From assembly GCF_010448835.1 (NCBI RefSeq), contig NZ_CP048409.1:4691501-4755500 (forward strand): a stretch of DNA of 64,000 nt, given 5' to 3'. How positions within the stretch are numbered: the stretch's first letter is position 1; the number at the start of each line of letters is the position of its first letter. Origin of the DNA: Draconibacterium halophilum (lineage in GTDB: Bacteria; Bacteroidota; Bacteroidia; Bacteroidales; Prolixibacteraceae). Of the stretch, positions 37,821 through 46,276 are shown piece after piece. The notes beneath the pieces were generated by a model, which was given only the letters and a program-made list of their open reading frames with translations, made no database searches and was not told where the DNA came from. The position numbers were made by a program, and so were the translations under genes.

Positions 37821-38189
37821 ATGAACAAAGCGGAAGAATCAAAGATTTTAATAGAAGCAATTCTTGAAGGTATTCATCGAATAAAAGGGAAAGATATTAA
37901 ACACGTTGATCTTGAAAGCATCGACCATACGGAATGCGGACATTTTATCATATGCCACGGAACCTCTAAAACACATGTTGATTCAATTGCACACACAGTA
38001 GAACAAACGGTAAAAGAAATTGCCGGCGAAGATGTTTGGCACCGCGACGGTTACCGAAATGCAATTTGGATTTTACTGGACTATGGAGATGTAATGGTAC
38101 ATGTTTTCCAGCAAGAAGCACGCCAGTTCTATAACCTTGAAGGACTTTGGGCTGATGCAAAAATTACTAAAATTGAAGAAGAAGAGTAA
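37821..38189 (+). CDS. rsfS: Ribosomal silencing factor RsfS
   Basis: The 122-residue protein has the RsfS/Iojap pattern: I-K-G-K-D-I near residue 20, F-I-I-C-H-G-T-S, and W-I-L-L-D-Y-G-D-V-M-V-H-V-F near residue 85. It binds uL14 on the large ribosomal subunit and blocks subunit joining under starvation. It is 5 bases upstream of ftsH, an arrangement common in Bacteroidota. Confidence 0.93.
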   Translation: MNKAEESKILIEAILEGIHRIKGKDIKHVDLESIDHTECGHFIICHGTSKTHVDSIAHTVEQTVKEIAGEDVWHRDGYRNAIWILLDYGDVMVHVFQQEARQFYNLEGLWADAKITKIEEEE

Positions 38190-38194
38190 AGACC

Positions 38195-40270
38195 ATGACA
38201 GACAATAAAAATAACAAGAAAGATCAGAATAATCTGAACAACCCTTTTGGGAAATTCAATCCTAAAAAAAACGACGGCAAGCCGCCTAAATTCAATGCCT
38301 ATTGGATCTACGGAATTATAGCTGTTGTTTTTCTTATTGTGCAGTACTACATCAGCAACAGCAAAGGCCCTGTCGACACTTCGTGGCCCGAAGTAAAACA
38401 AATGTTGCAAAACGGCGATGTAAAACGTATTGTAGTAATCAATGAGAAAATTGCCCGGATTTATTTGAAAGAAAACCGGATAAAAAATTACGAATCGCAG
38501 TTTGAAGGCAACTTCTCGAAACCGTCCGATATGGGACCTCATTTTAAGTTGAATACCGGACCAATTGAGAAATTTGCTGAAAATCTTACGGTGGCACAGG
38601 AAAACCAGCAAGACAAAGTATTCCCTGTTTACGAAGATGAAACGAATTGGGGTCGCGACATTATTTGGTCCATCGGGCCATTTGTACTCATCATTTTACT
38701 GTGGTGGTGGATATTCCGCCGAATGAGCCGTGGTGGCGGCGGAGGAGGTGGCGCAGGCGGCATCTTCAATGTCGGAAAGTCGCAAGCCAAAGTATTTGAC
38801 AAAGACCAAAAAGTATCGACAAATTTCAAGGATGTTGCCGGACTGGCAGAAGCCAAACAGGAAGTGGAAGAGATTGTAGAATTCCTGAGAAGCCCGTCAA
38901 AATATACCAAACTTGGAGGTAAAATTCCAAAAGGCGCACTCTTGGTTGGCCCTCCGGGAACGGGAAAAACCCTTCTTGCAAAGGCAGTGGCCGGCGAAGC
39001 AAACGTTCCGTTTTTCAGCATGTCGGGTTCCGATTTTGTTGAAATGTTTGTGGGTGTTGGAGCATCGCGTGTTCGCGACCTGTTTAAGCAAGCCAAAGAG
39101 AAAGCACCGTGTATTGTATTTATCGATGAGATTGATGCAATTGGACGTGCACGAGGTAAGAATCCGAATATGGGATCGAACGATGAGCGCGAAAATACGC
39201 TTAACCAGCTACTTACCGAAATGGATGGTTTTGACACCAACAGCGGGGTAATTATTTTGGCAGCAACCAACCGTGCCGACATTCTCGACCGTGCATTAAT
39301 GCGTGCCGGCCGATTCGATCGACAAATTCATGTGGAACTACCTGACCTGAATGAGCGTGGAGAAATTTTTAACGTTCATCTGCGTCCTTTAAAATTAAGC
39401 GAGGAGGTAAAAGTTGATTTCCTGGCTAAACAGACTCCCGGATTCTCGGGTGCCGATATTGCCAACGTTTGTAACGAATCGGCGCTAATTGCCGCTCGCA
39501 GAAACAGAGATGCGATAGTAAAACAGGATTTCCTTGATGCTGTTGACCGGATTATTGGAGGTTTGGAAAAGAAAAATAAAATTATTTCGCAGGAAGAAAA
39601 GAATACGATTGCCTACCACGAAGCAGGCCACGCAACCATAAGCTGGTTGCTGGAATATGCACATCCGCTGGTAAAAGTAACCATCGTTCCGCGCGGAAAA
39701 GCGCTGGGGGCAGCCTGGTATTTACCTGAAGAAAGGTCAATTACTACAAAAGATCAATTGCTCGACGAAATGGCATCTGCATTGGGCGGACGTGCCGCAG
39801 AAGAAATTACATTTGGAAAAATATCGTCGGGAGCACAAAACGACCTTGAAAAAGTAACCAAACAGGCTTATGCAATGGTGAGCATTTTCGGGATGAGTGA
39901 GAAAGTTGGTAATATCAGCTTTTACGATTCAACAGGTCAGTCAGATTATTCTTTCACCAAACCATACAGTGAAAAAACGGCCGAGCTCATTGATCAAGAA
40001 GTAAAAATTCTGATCGATGGCCAATACAAACGTGCTAAACAAGTTTTACAGGACAATAAAGAAGGACATTCCAAACTTGCTAACCTGCTGCTTGAACGAG
40101 AAGTAATCTTTAGTGAAGACCTGGAAGAGATATTTGGCAAACGCCCGTGGGACAAAAAACACGTAATCTCGGAAAATGGCAACGGCGAAACTCAACCAAA
40201 AGCTGAGCTGAAAGAAAAGGAAAAAACAAAAGCTGAAGAAAATTCGGAGGAAGAACCAACAAAAGAATAG
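38195..40270 (+). CDS. ftsH: ATP-dependent zinc metalloprotease FtsH
   Basis: The 691-residue protein has two N-terminal transmembrane helices flanking a periplasmic region, a Gly-rich linker, an AAA module with Walker A G-P-P-G-T-G-K-T and Walker B V-F-I-D-E-I-D, and the second region of homology ending R-A-G-R-F-D-R. The zinc protease motif is H-E-A-G-H near residue 477. It degrades membrane and regulatory proteins. The tail is unusually charged (Glu/Lys). Its stop codon is directly followed by the ATG of the next gene. Confidence 0.97.
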   Translation: MTDNKNNKKDQNNLNNPFGKFNPKKNDGKPPKFNAYWIYGIIAVVFLIVQYYISNSKGPVDTSWPEVKQMLQNGDVKRIVVINEKIARIYLKENRIKNYESQFEGNFSKPSDMGPHFKLNTGPIEKFAENLTVAQENQQDKVFPVYEDETNWGRDIIWSIGPFVLIILLWWWIFRRMSRGGGGGGGAGGIFNVGKSQAKVFDKDQKVSTNFKDVAGLAEAKQEVEEIVEFLRSPSKYTKLGGKIPKGALLVGPPGTGKTLLAKAVAGEANVPFFSMSGSDFVEMFVGVGASRVRDLFKQAKEKAPCIVFIDEIDAIGRARGKNPNMGSNDERENTLNQLLTEMDGFDTNSGVIILAATNRADILDRALMRAGRFDRQIHVELPDLNERGEIFNVHLRPLKLSEEVKVDFLAKQTPGFSGADIANVCNESALIAARRNRDAIVKQDFLDAVDRIIGGLEKKNKIISQEEKNTIAYHEAGHATISWLLEYAHPLVKVTIVPRGKALGAAWYLPEERSITTKDQLLDEMASALGGRAAEEITFGKISSGAQNDLEKVTKQAYAMVSIFGMSEKVGNISFYDSTGQSDYSFTKPYSEKTAELIDQEVKILIDGQYKRAKQVLQDNKEGHSKLANLLLEREVIFSEDLEEIFGKRPWDKKHVISENGNGETQPKAELKEKEKTKAEENSEEEPTKE

Positions 40271-40882
40271 ATGACATCGGCTCGAGAAGAAATATTGAAC
40301 AGGCTAAAAAATGCCATTCACCCCGAGCCGGAAATGCCTGATTTTGATGCTCCCGTTTATCACGCCATTGAGAAATCTTTAGACAAAACGTTTAAAGCAA
40401 ATCTGGAGGCTGTAAACGGGAGTGTTTATTTATGCCATTCGGAGCAAGAACTCATAGAGCAACTAAAAACGCTTATAAAAGATATTCCTGCATCAGCAGT
40501 AGTTTGTGCCGAAACAGAGCTTCAAAAATTGCTTATCAGAAACGGAATCGAACATAAAAACTACGACGGTCCCGGCACGATTGAACTTGGAATCACTTCC
40601 TGCGAATTTCTAATTGCACACACCGGTTCGGTAATGGTAAGTGCAGCGTTACAGGGAGGGAGACAACTATCAGTTTATCCGCCACAACATGTTGTTATCG
40701 CAAAAAAGGATCAGTTGATTGATTATTTGCATACCGCTTATAATAAGATTCAGGAGAAATATCCGGATCAGCTGCCATCGCAAATAACGTTAATAACAGG
40801 ACCAAGCCGAACTGCCGATATTGAAAAAACACTGGTTATGGGTGCCCACGGACCGCGCGAATTGCATGTGTTTCTTTATTAG
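40271..40882 (+). CDS. LUD-domain protein (LutC/YkgG-like)
   Basis: The 203-residue protein matches the LUD domain: H-T-G-S-V-M-V near residue 117 and the C-terminal I-T-G-P-S-R-T-A-D-I-E-x-T-L-V-x-G-x-H-G-P motif. Proteins of this family include LutC of lactate oxidation, but no lutA or lutB is nearby, and this copy abuts ftsH with no gap. Its role is therefore uncertain. Confidence 0.85.
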   Translation: MTSAREEILNRLKNAIHPEPEMPDFDAPVYHAIEKSLDKTFKANLEAVNGSVYLCHSEQELIEQLKTLIKDIPASAVVCAETELQKLLIRNGIEHKNYDGPGTIELGITSCEFLIAHTGSVMVSAALQGGRQLSVYPPQHVVIAKKDQLIDYLHTAYNKIQEKYPDQLPSQITLITGPSRTADIEKTLVMGAHGPRELHVFLY

Positions 40883-40919
40883 CTTTACACTATTTAACTT
40901 CTTGCAAACCATATTTTGT

Positions 40920-40927
40920 TAACTTTG
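40920..40927 (+). promoter_or_regulatory. TAnnTTTG box just upstream of the DUF2007 gene
   Basis: TAACTTTG is a full -7 match. It ends only 4 bases before the ATG at 40,932, so transcription from it would give an almost leaderless message. Confidence 0.4.
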
Positions 40928-40931
40928 CGGC

Positions 40932-41141
40932 ATGGAAAAAGGTTGGGAAATGATTTTTATGACAGCACACGAATACAAAGCCGAAATGGCCAAAGACTTA
41001 CTTGAAAGTGCGGGAATAAAAATTGTTGTTATGAACCAACACGATTCGGCATACCAAAATTTTGGCGAGTATAAAATTTATGTTGCCGAAGAAAAACGTG
41101 AAGAGGCCATTAACCTAATCAAAGAATTAAAAGGTGAGTAA
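40932..41141 (+). CDS. DUF2007-type small protein
   Basis: This 69-residue protein has a pattern typical of the 'putative prokaryotic signal transducing' DUF2007 family: a short N-terminal strand, a helix with A-E-M-A-K-D-L-L-E, the N-x-x-D-S segment, and a terminal strand plus helix ending I-N-L-I-K-E-L. It overlaps the start of cdsA by 8 bases, which suggests translational coupling. Function is not known. Confidence 0.72.
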   Translation: MEKGWEMIFMTAHEYKAEMAKDLLESAGIKIVVMNQHDSAYQNFGEYKIYVAEEKREEAINLIKELKGE

Positions 41142-41961
41142 TATAATTAAACGCTCTCTAACAGGAATTATTTACATTGCCGTAATGCTTGGCGGAACGC
41201 TGCTGCATCCTATAATTTTTGCAGTGGTTTTTGCAACACTTTTATTTATTACCCAATACGAATTTTATGCCCTGGTAGAAAAGGCCGGCCATCATCCTTC
41301 GCGAATTATCGGAAGTATTTTTGGCGTTATCTTTTTCCTTATTTGCTTTGGCTTGTCAAATAACTACCTGCCTCGTCAGTTTGGTTTTACATTTATACCT
41401 ATTGTTGTGGTGTTGCTTATTGTTGAAATCTTTAGGAGCAACAAACACACCTTAGAAAACGGCGGTTTTAGCACACTCGGTTTTGCCTACATTGCCTTGC
41501 CGTTCAGCCTGATGAATTTTGTTGTAAACACAACGATAAATGGGCAAAATACTTTTTATCCGTGGATATTGGTTGGCGTCTTTTTTATTTTGTGGATAAA
41601 CGATTCTGCAGCTTATCTGGTAGGCACACAATTTGGCAAACACAAAATGTGTAAGAATATTTCGCCGGCAAAATCGTGGGAAGGTTTAATTGGAGGAGCT
41701 GTTTTTGCAGTGATTATGGGAATAGTAAATTCCGTAATGTTCCAAGCGGTAAGTATGGTTAGTTGGATTGCAATTGCAATATTAACTGTTGTTTTTGGAA
41801 CATTGGGCGACTTATTTGAATCAAAGATAAAACGCGAAATTGACGTGAAAGACTCGGGAACTTTTTTACCCGGACACGGCGGTTTTTTAGACCGATTAGA
41901 TAGTTTGCTTTTTGTTATTCCTGCAATTTTTATTTGGCTAATTTTTACCGGAAACGTGTAA
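41134..41961 (+). CDS. cdsA: Phosphatidate cytidylyltransferase
   Basis: The 275-residue polytopic protein carries the CdsA signature near the C-terminus: K-I-K-R-x-x-x-V-K-D-S-G-T-F-L-P-G-H-G-G, then L-D-R-L-D-S. It makes CDP-diacylglycerol from phosphatidic acid and CTP. The start codon is GTG at 41,134 inside the upstream gene. pssA, which uses the product, follows 13 bases later. Confidence 0.95.
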   Translation: MSNIIKRSLTGIIYIAVMLGGTLLHPIIFAVVFATLLFITQYEFYALVEKAGHHPSRIIGSIFGVIFFLICFGLSNNYLPRQFGFTFIPIVVVLLIVEIFRSNKHTLENGGFSTLGFAYIALPFSLMNFVVNTTINGQNTFYPWILVGVFFILWINDSAAYLVGTQFGKHKMCKNISPAKSWEGLIGGAVFAVIMGIVNSVMFQAVSMVSWIAIAILTVVFGTLGDLFESKIKREIDVKDSGTFLPGHGGFLDRLDSLLFVIPAIFIWLIFTGNV

Positions 41962-41974
41962 AACGTATTGACGA

Positions 41975-42721
41975 ATGAAGAACATAATTAAACAAATACC
42001 CAATTTTATTACCACTCTTAACCTCTTATCAGGAGTAATTGCAACTATCTTTGCCATTGACGGACACCTGATTTGGGCAGGAATTTTTATTTGTGCAGCC
42101 GCCGTTTTCGACTTTGCCGACGGACTGGCCGCGCGCGCTTTAAAAGCCTATTCTGAAATCGGGAAGCAGCTCGATTCTTTATCCGATTTGGTGTCGTTTG
42201 GTGTAGCTCCGGGAGCCATATTATTTACCTTACTCGAGTTTTCGCTGTTTGGTAAAAACCAACCCATACACGAAATTAGTGCCGATTGGTGGCAGTGGAT
42301 TATTCTTTTCTCAGCATTTTTAGTGCCGGTTTTTGGTGCTATTCGCCTGGCAAAATTCAATGTAATTACCAGCGACGAACCTTTTTTCAGAGGACTGCCC
42401 ATTCCATCAAGCGGAATATTTTGGGCTTCGCTCGGGTTGATGCTCGAATTCCCGAAATACCATGATAATTTTCAATTGCTGTATTCTACAAAAAACCTGG
42501 TTATTCTGGGTATTTTCATGTCGGGAATGATGGTGATAAACTTGCCAATGTTCTCGCTAAAAGTAAATAACCTGCGTTTAAAAGAAAACTGGTATCGTTA
42601 CCTTTTTCTCGCATTATCGGCTGTTCTACTAATTGTTTTTAACGTTTACGGACTGGCGCTGGTTATTCTACTCTACATTATTCTGAATGTAATTTTTTAC
42701 CTGTTTAAGGTGGAGTTTTAG
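41975..42721 (+). CDS. pssA: CDP-diacylglycerol-serine O-phosphatidyltransferase
   Basis: The 248-residue polytopic protein has the CDP-alcohol phosphotransferase signature D-G-x2-A-R-x8-G-x3-D-x3-D near residues 49-71 and a later V-S-F-G-V-A-P-G. It makes phosphatidylserine, the precursor of phosphatidylethanolamine, and lies directly after cdsA. Confidence 0.94.
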   Translation: MKNIIKQIPNFITTLNLLSGVIATIFAIDGHLIWAGIFICAAAVFDFADGLAARALKAYSEIGKQLDSLSDLVSFGVAPGAILFTLLEFSLFGKNQPIHEISADWWQWIILFSAFLVPVFGAIRLAKFNVITSDEPFFRGLPIPSSGIFWASLGLMLEFPKYHDNFQLLYSTKNLVILGIFMSGMMVINLPMFSLKVNNLRLKENWYRYLFLALSAVLLIVFNVYGLALVILLYIILNVIFYLFKVEF

Positions 42722-43307
42722 CAAAAGAAAAGGATCACGTTGAAAAACTGATGGATTAAAATATTGAGAAAGCAGTAGAATTGTTGTAAACAATGGAATG
42801 CTGTATAAACAAATTCTTGTAACTATAATTCAGATAAAATCACCTGAGAATAAAAGGGTATTAATTGACTGAAAACTTTGTGCGGGCTCGTCAAAAATCC
42901 CTGCCTACCGGCAGGCAGGCGTCAATCGGGGCATTGGGTTACATTGAAAAAACTCAAAGGTTTTTTTGACAAGATTCCCGCCTACCGGCCGGCAGGTTTG
43001 GTTCCTTTTTATCGAGTGAAAAAGGAACTGCCCGTCTGGCATTAAGACGAAAGTTACAGAAAGGAGCTTCTGTTAGAATTTTTCGCCATGTACTTTTCCA
43101 GGTGATACAAAAGAAAAGCCTCTGAAAACGGAAGAAAATATTTTCCCGAGGGAAAGATTAATAATACGCCATGACAAATTGACTTCCGAAACCAGAGGCT
43201 GATATCTTTAACTAATAGCTTAAATGCAGCTAATAACTGCACCTGTTACATACTTAACAACAAAGGGGGAAAGTTGTTTTTAATTTATCTAAATAATTGA
43301 ATAGGAA
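42722..43307. repeat. Intergenic region with CCTGCC-type palindromes
   Basis: This ~590-base gap has no convincing gene. A palindromic CCTGCCTACCGGCAGGCAGG lies at 42,900-42,919 and a variant at 42,978-42,996. The flanks GTCAAAAA (42,890) and TTTTTTGAC (42,962) are inverted to each other, so the segment 42,888-42,997 can fold on itself. A second inverted pair, AGCCTCTG near 43,116 and CAGAGGCT near 43,193, lies further right. The look is that of a dispersed non-coding repeat; a short minus-strand frame at 43,054-43,242 has no protein-like features. Confidence 0.55.
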
Positions 43308-44471
43308 CTACTTCAAAGGTGCTGCAAATTTTATTACATCAGCATCGGTAATTTCTTTATCACAAAGAATGATCAGACGTTCAATCACATTTCTGAACTC
43401 GCGGATATTTCCGGTCCAGTTTATTTTTTGCAGCTCTTTTATCGCCTTGTCCGAGATAGATTTTTCCTGCATACCATACTCACCACAAATTTGCTTTATA
43501 AAATGACTGGCCAATAAAGGAACATCTTCAATGCGTTCGTTAAGCGTAGGAACACGAATTAGAATTACACTTAAACGGTGGTACAAATCTTCTCTAAATT
43601 TATTCTGATCAATCTCATCGGCCAGGTTTTTATTGGTTGCTGCCACCACGCGTACATCAACATTTATGTGTTTATCGCCGCCAACACGACTAATTATACT
43701 TTCCTGCAGCGCACGCAGAACTTTGGCTTGCGCCGAGAGACTCATATCGCCAATTTCATCCAGAAAAAGTGTTCCGCCATTGGCTTGTTCAAATTTTCCT
43801 TTACGCTGTTTCACTGCCGAAGTAAAAGCTCCTTTCTCATGACCAAACAATTCGCTTTCAATAAGCTCTGATGGAATTGCAGCGCAGTTCACCTCAACAA
43901 AAGGTCCAGATGCACGGTTGCTATGATCGTGAATTCGGCGTGCTACCAATTCTTTCCCCGATCCATTGGCACCGGTAATTAAAACACGTGCATCGGTTGG
44001 AGCCACACGATCGGCCATTTGAATAACTTCTGTTATAGCCTTCGATTCTCCTATGATCTCAAATTTCTTATTAACCTTTTTCTTCAGAATCTTTGTTTCG
44101 GTTACCAAAGTTGATTTGTCCATTGCGTTACGGATGGTAATTAGCAAACGGTTCAAATCAAGTGGTTTTTCGATATAATCGAAAGCACCTTTTTTAATCG
44201 AATCAACAGCGGTATCAATATTTCCGTGTCCCGAAATCATTACTACCGGAGTGTCGGGAGCCAAAACCACTAAACGTTCCAAAACTTCAATGCCATCCAG
44301 TCCCGGCATTTTTATATCACAAAGTACAATATCGTATTCGGCCGTACGAATCTTCTCAATTCCTTTTGTTCCATCTTCTGCCAGATCTACTTCATATTTC
44401 TCGTATTCAAGAATATCTTTGAGTGTATTTCTGATGCTTCTCTCGTCGTCTATAACCAGGATCTTTGACAT
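43308..44471 (-). CDS. Sigma-54-dependent response regulator without DNA-binding domain
   Basis: This protein has 387 residues from the ATG at 44,471 (a longer frame to 44,501 is less likely). The receiver domain has D8-D9 and phosphoacceptor Asp52 (C-D-I-K-M-P-G). The AAA+ domain has Walker A G-A-N-G-S-G-K-E and the sigma-54 contact motif G-A-F-T-S-A, Walker B L-F-L-D-E-I-G and W-T-G-N-I-R-E-F-R-N near the end. It stops right after the AAA lid; the usual Fis-type helix-turn-helix is absent and is not found in the following DNA. It may act from solution on sigma-54 holoenzyme or through a partner. No histidine kinase gene is adjacent. Confidence 0.9.
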   Translation of the reverse strand: MSKILVIDDERSIRNTLKDILEYEKYEVDLAEDGTKGIEKIRTAEYDIVLCDIKMPGLDGIEVLERLVVLAPDTPVVMISGHGNIDTAVDSIKKGAFDYIEKPLDLNRLLITIRNAMDKSTLVTETKILKKKVNKKFEIIGESKAITEVIQMADRVAPTDARVLITGANGSGKELVARRIHDHSNRASGPFVEVNCAAIPSELIESELFGHEKGAFTSAVKQRKGKFEQANGGTLFLDEIGDMSLSAQAKVLRALQESIISRVGGDKHINVDVRVVAATNKNLADEIDQNKFREDLYHRLSVILIRVPTLNERIEDVPLLASHFIKQICGEYGMQEKSISDKAIKELQKINWTGNIREFRNVIERLIILCDKEITDADVIKFAAPLK

Positions 44472-44548
44472 GCGTTTCTGTTTTAATTTCGAATATAACA
44501 ATAAATATAGGAGAACGCTTTACAAAAATGATTCCAATAAAAATTTAA

Positions 44549-44581
44549 AGACCTTCAAGGTTTTCGAAACCTTGAAGGTCT
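44549..44581. repeat. Perfect 15-bp-stem palindrome
   Basis: The two arms, AGACCTTCAAGGTTT and AAACCTTGAAGGTCT, pair without mismatch around a 3-base loop. It lies about 80 bases upstream of the sigma-54 regulator start, in the leader or between units. There is no T-run on either side, so it is not an obvious terminator. Confidence 0.75.
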
Positions 44582-44600
44582 GATAAAGAAACAGCAACCT

Positions 44601-44888
44601 AGTGATAGCCTCACCTGGAGTGAGAGAAGCTTAAGTCCGGGGTTGTGTACATTAAGCATATACAGCCCCGGACTCTCTTTTTAGGCGCCAATAATCAGCG
44701 GTTATAAACCGCTGCACCCGAAAATCATTCTGCGCTTTCTCCAGTGATAGTCTCACCTTGAGTGAGACCATCACCAACTAGTAGTGTAATCTGCGAGCAA
44801 TCTCTTTTCTGCGTAAATCATAAGAATCAGTGTCGTCAGCGTTCCAAACTTTCCCGAGTGATAGCCTCACTAGGAGTGAGACCATCAC
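44601..44888. repeat. Three copies of a GTGATAG..CTCAC / GTGAG..ATCAC palindrome
   Basis: Copies lie at 44,601-44,625 (right arm degenerate), 44,744-44,774 and 44,858-44,888. The second and third read GTGATAG(T/C)CTCAC, a 5-base spacer, then GTGAGACCATCAC. The sequence after copies 2 and 3 is also similar (GTAGTGTAATCTGCGAGC against GTAGCGTAATCTGCGAGC), so the repeated unit is longer than the palindrome. No gene is present in 44,502-44,993. Confidence 0.7.
44634..44682 (+). terminator. Stem-loop with T-run, orphan terminator-like hairpin
   Basis: AGTCCGGGG at 44,634-44,642 pairs with CCCCGGACT at 44,666-44,674 with some extra pairs inside, followed by CTCTTTTT. No plus-strand gene precedes it. 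It may be part of the repeat block or end an unseen short transcript. Confidence 0.5.
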
Positions 44889-44931
44889 CAAAATGTAGCG
44901 TAATCTGCGAGCCATTTCATTTCAGCATAAA

Positions 44932-44963
44932 CAAAAAAAATCCCGATGAAAAACTCACCGGGA
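44932..44963 (-). terminator. Rho-independent terminator of the molybdoenzyme/rhodanese operon
   Basis: On the minus strand TCCCGGTGA pairs with TCATCGGGA (one G-T pair) around a 5-base loop and is followed by eight T. It lies 31 bases after the stop of the last rhodanese gene, closing the operon that starts at 51,301. Confidence 0.85.
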
Positions 44964-44993
44964 CTTTCAGAAATGTATATTAATATGGTTTTT

Positions 44994-45632
44994 TTAACAC
45001 CCTCCTGCGGCAACGCTTGTTTTTTCGCGTCGGCGTACCTGCACAGGTTTGTTATCCTGATCAGAACTGATTTCCGAACCGTCTTTTGGAGCAGCCATTT
45101 CGGCGAAATTATACCTTGGGAAACCACTAAAATAGGCATCGTCGTTAATCGTATTATACAAATCAGCCTCATTGGCTTTGTAATATTCATAACCACCCAG
45201 CAAAAGTTTGATGTTGATAAAACCTACCTGGCGGAAAAACATCCACGGACCGTTGGCCTGCAGTTCGTTTTCGCCGTATAAAACAATAGTTACACCCATT
45301 TCGCGTAAGGCTTCTAATCGTTCTATATTATCGGGATCGGCTAACGTATTTGCCGACAAATTTTCGGCTCCGGGAATATGTCCCTGACCAAAAACAAAAT
45401 TATCGCGGATATCAAACAAAACGATACTGTCGGGTTTATTGGCAATCACATCTTCCAGTTCCCAGGGGTAGAAATAATCCTCACCATCGAGTAAAGCTTC
45501 AACACTTTCGTCCATGCTTTTTTGGTATTCAAACAACGGTTTTGGCATGGTTAAAAAGCCAATAACGAGAATACCAACAAATATTGAAACTGCGATGATT
45601 GTTCTCCACGGATTTAGTTCATGTATATGCAT
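44994..45632 (-). CDS. Membrane-anchored rhodanese-fold protein ending in GGC (copy 2)
   Basis: The 212-residue protein has one N-terminal transmembrane anchor (residues ~10-29) and a rhodanese-like domain with L-F-D-I-R-D and G-H-I-P-G-A-x-N-L near residues 70-95. The loop that normally holds the catalytic cysteine reads L-Y-G-E-N-E-L-Q and has none. The only cysteine in the whole protein is the last residue, in the tail R-R-R-E-K-T-S-V-A-A-G-G-C. The upstream copy ends almost identically. The domain should be periplasmic. A swinging-arm persulfide carrier is a reasonable guess from context. Confidence 0.82.
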   Translation of the reverse strand: MHIHELNPWRTIIAVSIFVGILVIGFLTMPKPLFEYQKSMDESVEALLDGEDYFYPWELEDVIANKPDSIVLFDIRDNFVFGQGHIPGAENLSANTLADPDNIERLEALREMGVTIVLYGENELQANGPWMFFRQVGFINIKLLLGGYEYYKANEADLYNTINDDAYFSGFPRYNFAEMAAPKDGSEISSDQDNKPVQVRRREKTSVAAGGC

Positions 45633-45659
45633 GCTATTTATTTTTTCAAAAGTTAGAAA

Positions 45660-46271
45660 TTAGCAACCACCAGCTGCAACATTTGTTTTTTCTCTCCGAC
45701 GCACCTGCACCTCCACATTTTCGCCATCTGGAGCTGCCGACTCGGCACCGGTGAAATAAATTTGCGCTCCTTTGCGAAACGCATAAAGTTGATGATCAAC
45801 AGAAGGTGCATCAGCATTAGGTTGCGAAGGATCAATTATGGTTTGCATCCAGGAGTTTAAGCCACCTTTCATTACATACGTTCCATCAATTCCCAATCGT
45901 TTGGTCAACACCCATGTTTGATCGGCTCTGATATCGTCGTTAGAAATAAATACCACTCTAATTCCAGGCACTCCAAAATAGGCCAGATTTCCATCGTTTA
46001 AAAGCTGCTCGAGCGGAATGTTTAATGATCCCGGTAAAGCGAATTCTTCGTATTCTGCTGCCGGACGAACATCAACCATTAACAACGACGGATCGCCCTG
46101 AATGATCATCTTAGCCACCTGATCGGTTGTTATATATCGTGTAGGCTGAATAATTTCCTGAAGCAACTCCTCAGGAGCAATTTGTGTTGGTTCATCGTTC
46201 CCTGTTAAAAACAAGGTTCCGATAGCCAATACAAGCATTAATATGGTTAGAAAAATATAGTTTCTGTTCAT
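45660..46271 (-). CDS. Membrane-anchored rhodanese-fold protein ending in GGC (copy 1)
   Basis: This 203-residue protein has an N-terminal signal anchor and a rhodanese-like domain with M-V-D-V-R-P-A-A-E-Y and G-S-L-N-I-P near residues 68-90. The active-site loop reads F-I-S-N-D-D-I-R, without cysteine. As in the downstream copy, the sole cysteine is the C-terminal residue, in R-R-R-E-K-T-N-V-A-A-G-G-C. The two proteins otherwise differ greatly, so this tail is under selection or was exchanged. It is 5 bases downstream of a YeeE/YedE gene. Confidence 0.82.
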   Translation of the reverse strand: MNRNYIFLTILMLVLAIGTLFLTGNDEPTQIAPEELLQEIIQPTRYITTDQVAKMIIQGDPSLLMVDVRPAAEYEEFALPGSLNIPLEQLLNDGNLAYFGVPGIRVVFISNDDIRADQTWVLTKRLGIDGTYVMKGGLNSWMQTIIDPSQPNADAPSVDHQLYAFRKGAQIYFTGAESAAPDGENVEVQVRRREKTNVAAGGC

Positions 46272-46276
46272 AGCGA

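Noticed and set aside
40271..40882. Lactate utilisation operon based on the LutC-like protein
   Set aside because: No lutA or lutB genes are nearby; the gene is in the conserved ftsH block, so the lactate role is not supported.
43054..43242. 62-codon minus-strand open frame in the repeat region after pssA
   Set aside because: No start context, promoter or domain is seen, and it overlaps an inverted pair; treated as non-coding.
44502..44993. Possible CRISPR array because of three repeated palindromes
   Set aside because: Copies are only three, unevenly spaced (~110-140 bases) and imperfect, and no cas genes are present.
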